8,021 nt of DNA from Chloroflexota bacterium (lineage in GTDB: Bacteria > Chloroflexota > Anaerolineae > 4572-78 > J111). The notes under the pieces were generated by a model. That model saw only the letters and a list, made by a program, of their open reading frames with translations. It ran no database searches and was not told the origin of the DNA. The position numbers were made by a program, and so were the translations under genes. Positions 1 through 6,865 of the stretch are shown in pieces (the stretch's first letter is position 1; each line of letters starts with the position of its first letter). Location: NCBI GenBank assembly GCA_003694775.1, contig RFJV01000394.1:1-8021 (forward strand), in the 5' to 3' direction.

Positions 1-1
1 C

Positions 2-163
2 AAACCCGTGGCCCGCGGCGATGAGGTGGTCATCCGTAAAATGCTGACCCTCAGTCTGGTGGTCGACCACCGCATGGTAGACGGCGCGCCCGCGGCCCGC
101 TTTCTGGACTACCTGGGCCAGCTTATCGAAGACCCGTCCTTCCTCTTTTTGACCCGCCGCTGA
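2..163 (+). CDS. 2-oxoacid dehydrogenase E2 acyltransferase, C-terminal fragment
   Basis: This is the last 53 codons of a gene that starts left of the window. The visible part carries the E2 active-site signature DHRMVDG at positions 65-85, with the catalytic histidine at 68-70. An Asp/Gly pair follows, and then the usual end of the fold (a helix with FLDYLGQLIEDP). In this family (lipoyl acyltransferases of pyruvate, 2-oxoglutarate or branched-chain 2-oxoacid dehydrogenase complexes) this histidine helps transfer the acyl group from lipoate to coenzyme A in the cytoplasm. The lipoyl and E1/E3-binding domains lie outside the window, so which complex it belongs to cannot be told. The E1 and E3 genes would be expected to the left. 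It ends in TGA, and a hairpin follows 31 bp later. Confidence 0.9.
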   Translation, partial: KPVARGDEVVIRKMLTLSLVVDHRMVDGAPAARFLDYLGQLIEDPSFLFLTRR

Positions 164-194
164 GCAGATACAGATAGAACATCCGTTGCATTCT

Positions 195-220
195 GTGCCG
201 GGTTGTTGGCAACCCGGCAC
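195..220 (+). terminator. Hairpin after the E2 gene, possible terminator
   Basis: A perfect 10-bp inverted repeat, GTGCCGGGTT (195-204) and AACCCGGCAC (211-220), encloses a 6-base loop. It lies 31 bp after the E2 stop codon, where an intrinsic terminator would be expected. The tail is weak (GTTTGTG, only three consecutive T), so termination is plausible but not certain. Its loop and 3' arm overlap the -35 element of the comM promoter, so it could instead be an operator-like dyad. Confidence 0.55.
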
Positions 221-234
221 GTTTGTGCTATACT
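206..234 (+). promoter_or_regulatory. Sigma-70-type promoter for comM
   Basis: The -35 element TTGGCA (206-211) and the -10 element TATACT (229-234) are separated by exactly 17 bp. A TG at 226-227 gives an extended -10 (TGCTATACT). Transcription would begin near 241, leaving a leader of about 44 bases before the comM ATG. The good match and spacing, and its place directly upstream of comM, support it. No experimental start is available. Confidence 0.7.
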
Positions 235-284
235 TCACCCGGTGCTGTCACCTACTGCCAATCCCCTCCGCCGGAGTATGGACC

Positions 285-1802
285 ATGCTTGCTAAAGTGA
301 CCAGCTGTGCCGTGGTTGGATTGGACGGCGTCCTGATTCAGGTTGAGGTAGACATCTCCCGCGGCCTCCCCTCGATGACCATCGTTGGCCTGCCCGATAC
401 CGCAGTACAGGAAAGCCGGGAGCGAGTGCGGGCCGCCATCAAAAATTCCGGCCTGCCCTTCCCCTCCGAACGGCTGACGGTCAACCTGGCCCCGGCAGAC
501 ATTCGCAAGGCCGGCCCGGCGTACGACCTGCCCATCGCCGTGGGCATCCTGCTGGCCTCGGAGCAAATTTACGCTAACGTGGAAAAGTGCATCATCATGG
601 GCGAGCTGTCGCTGGATGGAGCCGTGCGGCACGTCAGCGGCGTTCTGCCGATGGCAAACCTGGCGAAGCAGGAAGGGTACACCACTCTGTTTGTCCCGGC
701 GGAGGACGCGCCCGAAGCCGCGCTCATCGAGGGGCTGACCGTTTACCCGGTTAAAACTCTGCTGGAGCTGGTCGACCACCTGAGCGGACACCAAAAGCTG
801 GCCCCGTTCACCCCCTCCTTTTCGCTGGACGGCCCGCCGCCGGTTTACGCGGTCGACCTGGCCGAAATCAAGGGACAGGAACACGTGAAGCGGGCGCTGG
901 AAATTGCCGCCGCCGGCGCGCACAATATGCTGATGACCGGCCCGCCCGGCTCCGGCAAAACCCTGATTGCCCGCTCCATGCCCGGTATTCTGCCCAAAAT
1001 GACCATAGCCGAGGCCCTGGACGTGACCCGTATCTACTCCGTTGCCGACCAGCTTCCACCGGACGAACCGCTGATTCGGCACCGGCCTTTCCGTGCCCCG
1101 CACCACACCGTCAGCTATGCCGGCCTGATTGGCGGCGGTCGGTGGCCCAAACCCGGCGAAATCAGCCTGGCCCACCGGGGCGTCCTCTTTCTGGACGAAC
1201 TGCCGGAGTTCGGAAGCCGCATGCTGGAGATGCTTCGCCAGCCGCTGGAAGACAAAGTAGTCTCTATCAGCCGGAGCGCCGGCTCCCTGTGCTACCCGGC
1301 CAACTTCATCCTGCTGGCGGCAATGAACCCCTGCCCCTGCGGCTTCTACACCGACCCGGAAAAAGAATGCACCTGTTCTGTGTCGATGGTGAAAAACTAC
1401 CAAAAGAAAATCTCCGGCCCTCTGCTGGACCGGATTGACATCCACGTAGAGGTTCCCCGCGTACCGTTCGACAAGCTGAGCGACCGCCGGGTGGGAGAAC
1501 CGAGTGCGGCCGTCCGCGAGCGGGTAGAAGCGGCGCGGGCCGTTCAGCGGAAGCGGTTCAAGGGAACCCCGCTCCAGACCAACGCCGACATGGGACCGGC
1601 GGAAATTCGCCAGTTCTGCGCCCTGGATGAAACCGGCACCAACCTGCTCCGCACGGCTATGCGCCAGATGCACCTGAGCGCCCGCGGCTACCACCGCATC
1701 CTCAAACTGGCCCGCACCATCGCCGACCTGGCCGGCGCGCCCGATATTCTGCCCCACCACCTGGCCGAGGCATTGCAGTACCGGCCCAAAAATATGGTAT
1801 AA
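285..1802 (+). CDS. comM: ComM/YifB-type Mg-chelatase-like AAA+ ATPase
   Basis: This encodes a 505-residue protein, the normal length for the family. An N-terminal Lon/ChlI-like domain (about residues 20-140, starting in the typical 'AVVGLDG...PSMTIVGLPD' style) is followed by an AAA+ core with Walker A GPPGSGKT (219-226), Walker B GVLFLDE (299-305) and an LLDRID segment (Arg383 a likely arginine finger). The family C-terminal domain follows (about 402-497). Four cysteines (350, 352, 362, 364) around NPCPCG form the CxC...CxC cluster common in this family. Known members are hexameric helicases that promote branch migration of recombination intermediates, notably in natural transformation. I chose ATG 285 because GGAG lies 8 bases upstream (273-276), it falls 44 bases after the predicted transcription start, and the extra upstream residues of the longer frame have no family character. 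Function is inferred from family; competence is not shown for this organism. Confidence 0.95.
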   Translation: MLAKVTSCAVVGLDGVLIQVEVDISRGLPSMTIVGLPDTAVQESRERVRAAIKNSGLPFPSERLTVNLAPADIRKAGPAYDLPIAVGILLASEQIYANVEKCIIMGELSLDGAVRHVSGVLPMANLAKQEGYTTLFVPAEDAPEAALIEGLTVYPVKTLLELVDHLSGHQKLAPFTPSFSLDGPPPVYAVDLAEIKGQEHVKRALEIAAAGAHNMLMTGPPGSGKTLIARSMPGILPKMTIAEALDVTRIYSVADQLPPDEPLIRHRPFRAPHHTVSYAGLIGGGRWPKPGEISLAHRGVLFLDELPEFGSRMLEMLRQPLEDKVVSISRSAGSLCYPANFILLAAMNPCPCGFYTDPEKECTCSVSMVKNYQKKISGPLLDRIDIHVEVPRVPFDKLSDRRVGEPSAAVRERVEAARAVQRKRFKGTPLQTNADMGPAEIRQFCALDETGTNLLRTAMRQMHLSARGYHRILKLARTIADLAGAPDILPHHLAEALQYRPKNMV

Positions 1803-1803
1803 T
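1773..1803 (+). promoter_or_regulatory. Possible promoter for the ABC transporter cassette
   Basis: A perfect TATAAT (1798-1803) spans the comM stop codon and has an upstream TG (1795-1796), giving an extended -10. The best -35 is TTGCAG (1773-1778), three of six consensus bases with a long 19-bp spacer. Transcription would start near 1810 and give a leader of about 200 bases. Because the -10 overlaps coding sequence, chance is a real alternative. Confidence 0.4.
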
Positions 1804-1807
1804 AACC

Positions 1808-1854
1808 GGTAGCAAGGTAGCAGGTAGCAAGGTAGCAGGGGAGCAAGGTGGCAG
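1808..1854 (+). repeat. Degenerate GGTAGCA heptad/octamer tandem array
   Basis: Six units of 7-8 bp follow one another: GGTAGCAA, GGTAGCA, GGTAGCAA, GGTAGCAG, GGGAGCAA, GGTGGCAG. The first four can also be read as two perfect copies of the 15-mer GGTAGCAAGGTAGCA (1808-1822 and 1823-1837). The array begins 5 bp after the comM stop codon and would form the start of the transporter leader if the TATAAT promoter is real. Copies are too short and unspaced for CRISPR. Confidence 0.8.
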
Positions 1855-1871
1855 AGGGGAAGGAGGGTAGT

Positions 1872-1891
1872 CCCGGCATCCCTATGCCGGG
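1872..1891. other. Perfect dyad in the transporter leader
   Basis: CCCGGCAT (1872-1879) and ATGCCGGG (1884-1891) form an 8-bp perfect stem with a 4-base CCCT loop. Neither strand has a run of T directly after the stem, so it is not a canonical intrinsic terminator. It could be an RNA hairpin in the leader, a Rho-assisted comM terminator or a protein-binding site; the sequence does not decide. Confidence 0.55.
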
Positions 1892-1926
1892 CAAGACAGC
1901 AGGTTCCCCGTACTCCTTACGTCCAC

Positions 1927-1953
1927 CCTCTGCGGCCTCTGTGCCCTCCGCAC
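1927..1953. repeat. Imperfect 9-bp tandem array
   Basis: Three adjacent 9-mers, CCTCTGCGG, CCTCTGTGC and CCTCCGCAC, share the core CCTCYG. The rest of the gap before the first permease start shows no convincing reading frame or riboswitch fold. Confidence 0.5.
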
Positions 1954-2017
1954 TTGAAACTGCGTAAGCCTTGTTGTTTCCGGTTATCCGGTCTCTGTCC
2001 GATGAATAGGGGGATTG

Positions 2018-2746
2018 ATGTTTCTACAGCCGGCTGTTGTGGCCTTGCTGGGCAAAGGGCTGGCCTTAACCATTGCCCTGACCGTTATCACCTCTGTCCT
2101 GGCGACCTGCCTGGGCGTGCTGGTCGGTTTGGGCCGGCTTCAGGGCCGGCGGTGGCTGTCTGTACCGGCGGCGGTGTTTGTGGAAACGTTCCGCAACATC
2201 CCGGCGCTGGTGCTGGTGGTCTTTTTTGCTTTTGCCCTGCCCAATGCCTTTGCCCCTCCCCTGCGCCGCGCCCTGTTTTTCGACAACCCCATTACCCACG
2301 CTCTGGCCGCGTTGACCGGCTTGCTGGCACCGTGGTATCTGCTGGGCGGTGCGCTGGGCCTGACCCTCAACACCGCGGCCTACATCGCCGAGCTGTTCCG
2401 CGCTGGCGTGGGTACGGTGGCCCGCGAACACGTTGACGCGGCCCGGTCGATGGGCGCTTCGTGGGGGGTGGTCTACCGGAAACTGCTCATTCCGGGCGGT
2501 CTGCACGCGGCCCATCCGGCCATTACCTCCCGCCTGATTCACAATATGAAGAACACGGCCCTCCTTTCGTTTGTGTCCGTCCCGGATTTTTACGGCGCCG
2601 TTCTGACCGCCATCAGCCGTTCCTTCCAGGCCATCGAATTCCTGCTGTTGGCCGCGGCAGTGTACCTGGTGCTGTCGCTGGGAATGTCTGCCGGGTTGCA
2701 GGCCGCGGCCCGCAAGCTGTTCCCCACCCCCCGGAGGCCCGCATGA
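2018..2746 (+). CDS. Polar amino acid ABC transporter, membrane permease 1
   Basis: This encodes a 242-residue inner-membrane permease of the HisM/GlnP type. Hydrophobic stretches near residues 14-38, 47-74, 98-134, 168-190 and 205-232 fit the family's roughly five membrane spans. ETFRNIP (56-62) corresponds to the conserved E-x-x-R-x-x-P region after the second span. The EAA-like loop that docks on the ATPase is HVDAARSMGA...LLIP (138-159), with Asp in place of the usual Glu. The start is constrained: an in-frame stop lies at 2003-2005, leaving TTG 2015 or ATG 2018. I chose the ATG, although the AGGGGG ribosome site (2008-2013) is then only 4 bases away. The stop overlaps the next gene's ATG by 4 bp, indicating translational coupling. 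Substrate cannot be told from the permease. Confidence 0.92.
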   Translation: MFLQPAVVALLGKGLALTIALTVITSVLATCLGVLVGLGRLQGRRWLSVPAAVFVETFRNIPALVLVVFFAFALPNAFAPPLRRALFFDNPITHALAALTGLLAPWYLLGGALGLTLNTAAYIAELFRAGVGTVAREHVDAARSMGASWGVVYRKLLIPGGLHAAHPAITSRLIHNMKNTALLSFVSVPDFYGAVLTAISRSFQAIEFLLLAAAVYLVLSLGMSAGLQAAARKLFPTPRRPA

Positions 2747-3465
2747 GCGACCATCTGGCCTTCTTGTGGCGCCAACTGCCCAATCTGCTGGTCGGGTTTC
2801 CCCAGCAAAGACCGGGCGGCCTGGTGCTGAGCCTGGTCCTGGCCGTGCTGGCGGTGGGAGTGGGCTTTGCCGTGGCCCTGCCGGTCGGCAGTGGCCGTCT
2901 CAGCCCCCGCCGGACCGTCCGCGGGCTGGCCCTGGCCTACATCGAGCTGTTCCGCGGCCTGCCGCTCATTCTGCTGTTGCTGTTGGTGCACCAGGGACTG
3001 GGCGGACGGCGCTTTGGCCTGGACCTGTCTCCCCGGCAGTCCGCCTTCATTGCCCTGACTCTGTACACTTCTGCCTACCAGGCCGAAATTGTGCGGGCCG
3101 GTCTGCAGGCAGTTCCCCAGCCGATGCTGGATTCGGCCCGCCTGCTTGGCGCGTCGACATGGCAAATCTTCTGGCGCATCCAGCTCCGGTACGCCCTGCG
3201 GGTGATGTGGCCCGCGTTTGTGGGGCAGGCTATCTCTCTGTTCAAGGATACTTCGGTGCTGGTGGTGCTGGGCGTGGGCGAGCTGATGACCACGGCCCGC
3301 GCCGCGCTGGGCAGTGACATCCGCAACGCGGCCTACTGGGTGTCCCTGTACCTGCTGGTCGGCCTGCTGTATATGGTGGTCGCCCTGCTGGCCTCGCAGG
3401 CCGCTCGCCGCTGGGAACAGCGCCGCACCAGCACCGACCTGGTCCACTCGCTGGCAAACGCCTGA
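2743..3465 (+). CDS. Polar amino acid ABC transporter, membrane permease 2
   Basis: This encodes a 240-residue permease, the partner of the preceding gene; the two should form the heterodimeric channel. It has the family block YIELFRGLPL (66-75), a long hydrophobic span after it, AYQAEIVRAG (111-120), and an EAA-type loop LDSARLLGASTWQ (129-141) leading into the fourth span. The in-frame sequence further upstream (from 2461) is only the first permease gene read in another frame. ATG 2743 is chosen because GGAGG (2733-2737) lies 5 bases before it and it sits in an ATGA overlap with the upstream stop. The C-terminus is a short, charged cytoplasmic tail. Family assignment is secure; substrate is not. 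Confidence 0.93.
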   Translation: MSDHLAFLWRQLPNLLVGFPQQRPGGLVLSLVLAVLAVGVGFAVALPVGSGRLSPRRTVRGLALAYIELFRGLPLILLLLLVHQGLGGRRFGLDLSPRQSAFIALTLYTSAYQAEIVRAGLQAVPQPMLDSARLLGASTWQIFWRIQLRYALRVMWPAFVGQAISLFKDTSVLVVLGVGELMTTARAALGSDIRNAAYWVSLYLLVGLLYMVVALLASQAARRWEQRRTSTDLVHSLANA

Positions 3466-3510
3466 GCCGGTACTGTGAGCCGGATTACAGAAACCGGCAG
3501 GCCTACCCGC

Positions 3511-3516
3511 TATACT
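3511..3516 (+). promoter_or_regulatory. Possible -10 element upstream of the binding-protein gene
   Basis: TATACT lies 46 bp before the binding-protein ATG, in the only sizeable gap inside the transporter cassette (97 bp). No good -35 is found at 16-18 bp; the nearest TT-starting hexamer, TTACAG (3485-3490), is 20 bp away and a poor match. Binding proteins are often made in excess of permeases, so a private promoter would make sense, but the sequence support is partial. Confidence 0.35.
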
Positions 3517-3562
3517 GGATTGTTGAGACAAAATTATTCACACCCCTACGGAGGATGAATTC

Positions 3563-4402
3563 ATGAAACGCTGGCAAATTGTACTGACCACCCTGCTGGT
3601 TGGCCTGGCGGTTGCGGCCTGCACCTCGCTGACCACCAGCACCCAACCCGCTTCTACCCTGGACCGGGTGCGGCAGGCCGGCAAAGTGCGGGTCGGCATC
3701 CGTTTTGACAACCCCCCGCTCAGCTACATCGACGCGGACGGCAATTGGGTGGGCTTCGACGTGGACCTGGCCCAGGCTCTGGCAGACCAGCTTGGCCTGG
3801 AGATTGAACAGGTCAAGGTAGACGAAACCACCCGCATCAGCTTTCTGCAGGAAGGAAAAATCGACCTGGCCGTCGCCAGCATGAACCATACCCGCTCCCG
3901 CGAGGCCGCGGTGGACTTCTCTATCACCTACTTTTGGGATAACCAGTCCTTTCTGGTGCGCAAGGGCACTTACACCAGCATCGACGAGCTGATGGGAAAA
4001 AAGGTGGCGGCCAATGCCGGCAGTTCGGCCATTCCTTCGTGGCAGGCGTACAGTGAGGCCGCCGGCGGCCCCCCGCCGGAGATTGTCGAATTTACCGACA
4101 AGCTGGCGGCCATGCAGGCCCTGCGCGACGGCGCGGTTGAGGGCTACACCGAGGACAACATCACCCTGCTGGCCCTGGCCGCGGGCGACCCCGGCCTGGA
4201 ACTGCTCCCCGGCGGGCACAATCCGGTCCGGTTTGGCCTGGGCCTGCCGGAAAATGATTCCGAGTGGCGCGACACGGTCAACCTGGCCTTGCAGGAGCTG
4301 TGGAAAAACGGCACGTATCACAAAATCTACAATAAGTGGCTTGGCCCGGAGGCCGACATCCATCTGCCGCTGGGCGGAGAAATGGAAGTCTGGCCGGAGT
4401 AG
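3563..4402 (+). CDS. Amino acid ABC transporter solute-binding lipoprotein
   Basis: This encodes a 279-residue extracytoplasmic binding protein of the SBP_bac_3 (HisJ/GlnH/GltI) family. A lipoprotein signal peptide opens it: positive MKRW, a hydrophobic core, then the lipobox VAAC with the lipidated Cys20. A short Thr/Ser-rich tether precedes the ligand domain (about 33-265). Family landmarks include DNPPLSYIDADG (49-60), GFDVDLA (64-70), and MNHTRSRE, in which Arg113 aligns with the arginine that holds the ligand carboxylate. GSS (153-155) and the EDN at 197-199 follow, Asp198 being the likely amino-group ligand. These point to an alpha-amino acid ligand; which one is not decidable here. ATG 3563 has GGAGG (3550-3554) 8 bases upstream. 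The next gene begins 2 bases after the stop. The lipid anchor suggests either a Gram-positive-like or a monoderm surface arrangement. Confidence 0.94.
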   Translation: MKRWQIVLTTLLVGLAVAACTSLTTSTQPASTLDRVRQAGKVRVGIRFDNPPLSYIDADGNWVGFDVDLAQALADQLGLEIEQVKVDETTRISFLQEGKIDLAVASMNHTRSREAAVDFSITYFWDNQSFLVRKGTYTSIDELMGKKVAANAGSSAIPSWQAYSEAAGGPPPEIVEFTDKLAAMQALRDGAVEGYTEDNITLLALAAGDPGLELLPGGHNPVRFGLGLPENDSEWRDTVNLALQELWKNGTYHKIYNKWLGPEADIHLPLGGEMEVWPE

Positions 4403-4404
4403 CC

Positions 4405-5448
4405 ATGACCGAACTGACCCTCTCTAATCTGGGCAAGCAGTACCCCAACGGCGTCCGGGCGCTGGACGGCTTTACCCTGCGCGTGGCCTCCGGAGAACTG
4501 CTGGCCGTGCTGGGGCCGTCCGGCGGGGGGAAGACCACGCTCCTGCGGCTCATTGCCGGTTTGCTGACCCCCACCCGCGGGGATATTGCCTTTAACGGGC
4601 AAAGTGTGCTGGCCCTGCCGCCCCCGCGGCGCAAGGCGGTGATGGTGTTCCAGGAGCACCAGCTTTTCCCCTTTATGAGCGTGGCTGAAAATATCGCCTT
4701 TGGGCTACAGCTTCAGAAGCTGGACCGCCAGACGATTGCCCGGAAAACTGCCCAGGCCCTGGAGATGGTCCGGCTGGAAGGCTACCAGACCCGTATGCCC
4801 GACCAGCTTTCCGGCGGGGAGCGCCAGCGGGTGGCGCTGGCGCGGGCACTGGTGCTGAACCCCAACCTGCTGTTGCTGGACGAGCCGCTCAACAGCCTGG
4901 ATGCCGAACTGCGCGCCGAACTGCGGGAGATGATTTTCGCCCTCCAGCGGGAAACCGGGGTCACCACCCTGTTCGTTACCCACGACCAGGCCGAAGCCGC
5001 GGCCATTGCCGACCGGATTGCCCTGGTGATGGAGGGCCGGCTGAAGCAGGTCGACCGGCCCCGGTTGATGTTTGAGCGACCCGCAGACCTGCAGGTGGCC
5101 CGCTTTTTGGGTGGGGTGAATTTTTTCCCGGCCCAGAAGCAGGCCGACCGCCTGCATACCCCCCTGGGCATTCTGCTGGTCGACCCGGCTCTGCCCAACG
5201 GCGAAGGGGTGGCGACGGTCAGGCCGGAGGCGGTTCAGCCCGGCCAGTCCGACTGCAATACCTTGCAGGGGTTTGTGGAAGAGGTTCGCTACCAGGGAAG
5301 CGTGGTTAGCTATGTGGTGCGGGTGGGGCAAACTGTTCTGCACGCCGCATGGCCGCCGCACCGGGTGTTCAGCCCCGGCGAGCCGGTTTCTCTGCACATT
5401 CCGCCCCAAAAAATCTGGCTTCTGCCGGGCCGGCAGGCCGCGGTTTGA
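4405..5448 (+). CDS. ABC transporter ATPase, PotA/FbpC-like with TOBE-like C-terminus
   Basis: This encodes a 347-residue ATPase that should power the importer. All nucleotide-binding motifs are present: Walker A GPSGGGKTT (37-45), Q-loop Gln83, signature LSGGERQ (135-141), Walker B LLLLDEP with catalytic Glu160, D-loop LNSLD, and switch His193 in VTHDQAEA. After the ATPase domain (about 1-235) comes a roughly 110-residue extension with ATVRPEAVQ, then a beta-rich block GFVEEVRYQGSVVSY...IPPQKIWLL, typical of the TOBE domain of PotA, UgpC, CysA and FbpC ATPases. ATPases paired with HisM-type permeases are normally GlnQ/HisP-like, about 240-260 residues, without TOBE. ATG 4405 is chosen over an upstream ATG (4336) that overlaps the binding-protein gene; GGAG (4396-4399) lies 5 bases before it. 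Walker A has Gly41 where Ser is usual, a mild and tolerated variation. A role with ferric-iron, sulfate or polyamine transport is possible by homology, but the context argues for the amino acid system. Confidence 0.92.
   Translation: MTELTLSNLGKQYPNGVRALDGFTLRVASGELLAVLGPSGGGKTTLLRLIAGLLTPTRGDIAFNGQSVLALPPPRRKAVMVFQEHQLFPFMSVAENIAFGLQLQKLDRQTIARKTAQALEMVRLEGYQTRMPDQLSGGERQRVALARALVLNPNLLLLDEPLNSLDAELRAELREMIFALQRETGVTTLFVTHDQAEAAAIADRIALVMEGRLKQVDRPRLMFERPADLQVARFLGGVNFFPAQKQADRLHTPLGILLVDPALPNGEGVATVRPEAVQPGQSDCNTLQGFVEEVRYQGSVVSYVVRVGQTVLHAAWPPHRVFSPGEPVSLHIPPQKIWLLPGRQAAV
5408..5439 (-). terminator. Possible intrinsic terminator of radA, inside the convergent gene
   Basis: Read on the minus strand 13 bases after the radA stop, GGC plus CTGCCG pairs with CGGCAG plus GCC (a 2-base AA bulge between), around a 3-base loop. 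AGA and a run of six T follow (the complement is AAAAAA at 5408-5413). The hairpin lies within the last codons of the ABC ATPase gene. The bulge makes it imperfect. On the plus strand no T-run follows, so it would not stop the transporter transcript. Confidence 0.45.
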
Positions 5449-5451
5449 GGG

Positions 5452-6825
5452 TCAACCGTCCAGCAGGGCCAGGTCCAGCGCCTCGCCCACCGAACGGGCC
5501 GGCAGAAGCCTGAGCGGCGGCTCCTTCATCTGCTGGCGCCGGGTAGAGGCCGGGACCACGCACCGTTTGAAGCCCAGCTTGGCCGCTTCCTTGAGCCGGG
5601 TTTCCAGGTGGCCCACGGTGCGGATTTCACCCGACAGGCCCACCTCGCCGATGAGAGCCACGTCGGCGGCCACAGGGCGACTGCGCACACTGGAAGCGAT
5701 GGCCGCGGCCACGGCCAGGTCGGAGGCCGGCTCGCCAATCTGCAGGCCGCCCACCACGTTGACAAACACATCCTGGTCGGACAGCCGCAGGCCGACCCGC
5801 CGCGTCAGCACGGCTACAATGAGCAGGAGCCGGTTGAAGTCTACCCCGTTGGCGGTCCGGCGGGGGTTGCCGAAGCTGGTGGCACTGGCCAGGGCCTGCA
5901 CCTCTACCAGCAGAGGCCGGGTGCCCTCCATAGTTACCGCAATGGCCGAGCCGGAGGCATTGGGCAGACGTTCGGCCAGAAATGCCTCGCTGGGATTGGG
6001 CACTTCCTGCAGGCCGGTATCGCTCATTTCAAAGATGCCCACCTCGTTGGTTGCTCCAAAGCGGTTTTTGACACTCCGCAGAAGGCGGTAGGTGTGAAAC
6101 TGCTCCCCCTCCAGGTACAGCACCGTATCCACAATATGCTCCAGCACCCGCGGGCCGGCGATGGCCCCGGTTTTGGTGACATGCCCAATCAGAAACACCG
6201 GGATACTGCGCCCCTTGGCAACATCCTGGAAACGGGCCGCGCATTCCCGCACCTGGCTGACCGAGCCGGGCGCGGACTGCAGTTCTTCCAGATACATTGT
6301 CTGGATAGAGTCGACCACCAGGCATTGGGGGGACAACTGCTGGACGTGGTCGAGAATGGCGGTCATATTGGTTTCCGGCAGAAGGTAGAGATTATCGGCA
6401 GAAATGCCCAGCCGGTCGGCCCGGAGCTTGATTTGCTGGGCACTTTCCTCGCCGGATACGTACAGCACCGTGCCCAGCTCCGCCAGCCCGGCGGACATCT
6501 GCAGAAGGAGCGTACTTTTGCCGATACCGGGGTCGCCGCCGATGAGGATGAGGGAGCCGGGAACCAGCCCCCCGCCCAGCACCCGGTTGAACTCCTCCAT
6601 CGGCAGTCTGGCCCGGCGGTAGCCGTCCGCGGCAATGGCCGAGAGGGGCAGGGGTTTACCGCGTTCGGTCCGGCCTGTGCTGGCCGGGCCGCGGCTGGCG
6701 GGCCGGTCTTCGACCAGGGTTTCTACCAGGGTGTTCCATTCGCCGCAGTCGGGACAGCGGCCCATCCACTTGGGCTGGGCGCTTCCGCATTCCTGGCACA
6801 CGTAGCGGACTCTGGGTTTGGCCAT
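5452..6825 (-). CDS. radA: DNA repair protein RadA
   Basis: This encodes a 457-residue RadA (Sms), the usual size. From the N-terminus it has a C4 zinc finger (Cys10, 13, 24, 27), a RecA-like ATPase core with Walker A GDPGIGKST (97-105) and Walker B CLVVD (168-172), the RadA-specific KNRFG motif (253-257), and a C-terminal Lon-like domain (about 275-457). Family members are RecA-interacting, DnaB-like hexameric helicases that extend D-loops and drive branch migration in repair and transformation, in the cytoplasm. The start is the ATG at 6825: AAAGGA (6836-6841) lies 10 bases upstream, the zinc finger begins nine codons later, and a strong promoter sits about 40 bp upstream. The same frame stays open to 7341, but that extension has no RadA character. 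The gene converges on the ABC ATPase with 3 bp between stop codons. Confidence 0.96.
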   Translation of the reverse strand: MAKPRVRYVCQECGSAQPKWMGRCPDCGEWNTLVETLVEDRPASRGPASTGRTERGKPLPLSAIAADGYRRARLPMEEFNRVLGGGLVPGSLILIGGDPGIGKSTLLLQMSAGLAELGTVLYVSGEESAQQIKLRADRLGISADNLYLLPETNMTAILDHVQQLSPQCLVVDSIQTMYLEELQSAPGSVSQVRECAARFQDVAKGRSIPVFLIGHVTKTGAIAGPRVLEHIVDTVLYLEGEQFHTYRLLRSVKNRFGATNEVGIFEMSDTGLQEVPNPSEAFLAERLPNASGSAIAVTMEGTRPLLVEVQALASATSFGNPRRTANGVDFNRLLLIVAVLTRRVGLRLSDQDVFVNVVGGLQIGEPASDLAVAAAIASSVRSRPVAADVALIGEVGLSGEIRTVGHLETRLKEAAKLGFKRCVVPASTRRQQMKEPPLRLLPARSVGEALDLALLDG

Positions 6826-6865
6826 AATGCCGGGGTCCTTTCGGCAAGCAGAAGTATCCGGGATG

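Noticed and set aside
186..284. N-terminal extension of comM from a TTG at 186
   Set aside because: It would place the promoter and hairpin inside the coding region, adds residues not typical of the family, and lacks the well-spaced GGAG found before ATG 285.
252..1760. Long 502-residue reading frame on the minus strand
   Set aside because: It is the antisense of comM in a GC-rich gene. Its translation is Gln/Gly/His-rich low-complexity sequence with no recognisable domain, and comM is fully supported.
2590..3531. Minus-strand frames opposite permease 2 and the binding protein (also 3503-4363)
   Set aside because: Both are antisense shadows with Gln/Gly/His-rich composition and no motif; the plus-strand genes have good ribosome sites and family signatures.
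5422..5436. Plus-strand terminator for the transporter cassette
   Set aside because: The hairpin CTGCCGG/CCGGCAG exists, but on the plus strand it is followed by GCCGCGG rather than a T-run, and it lies before the stop codon.
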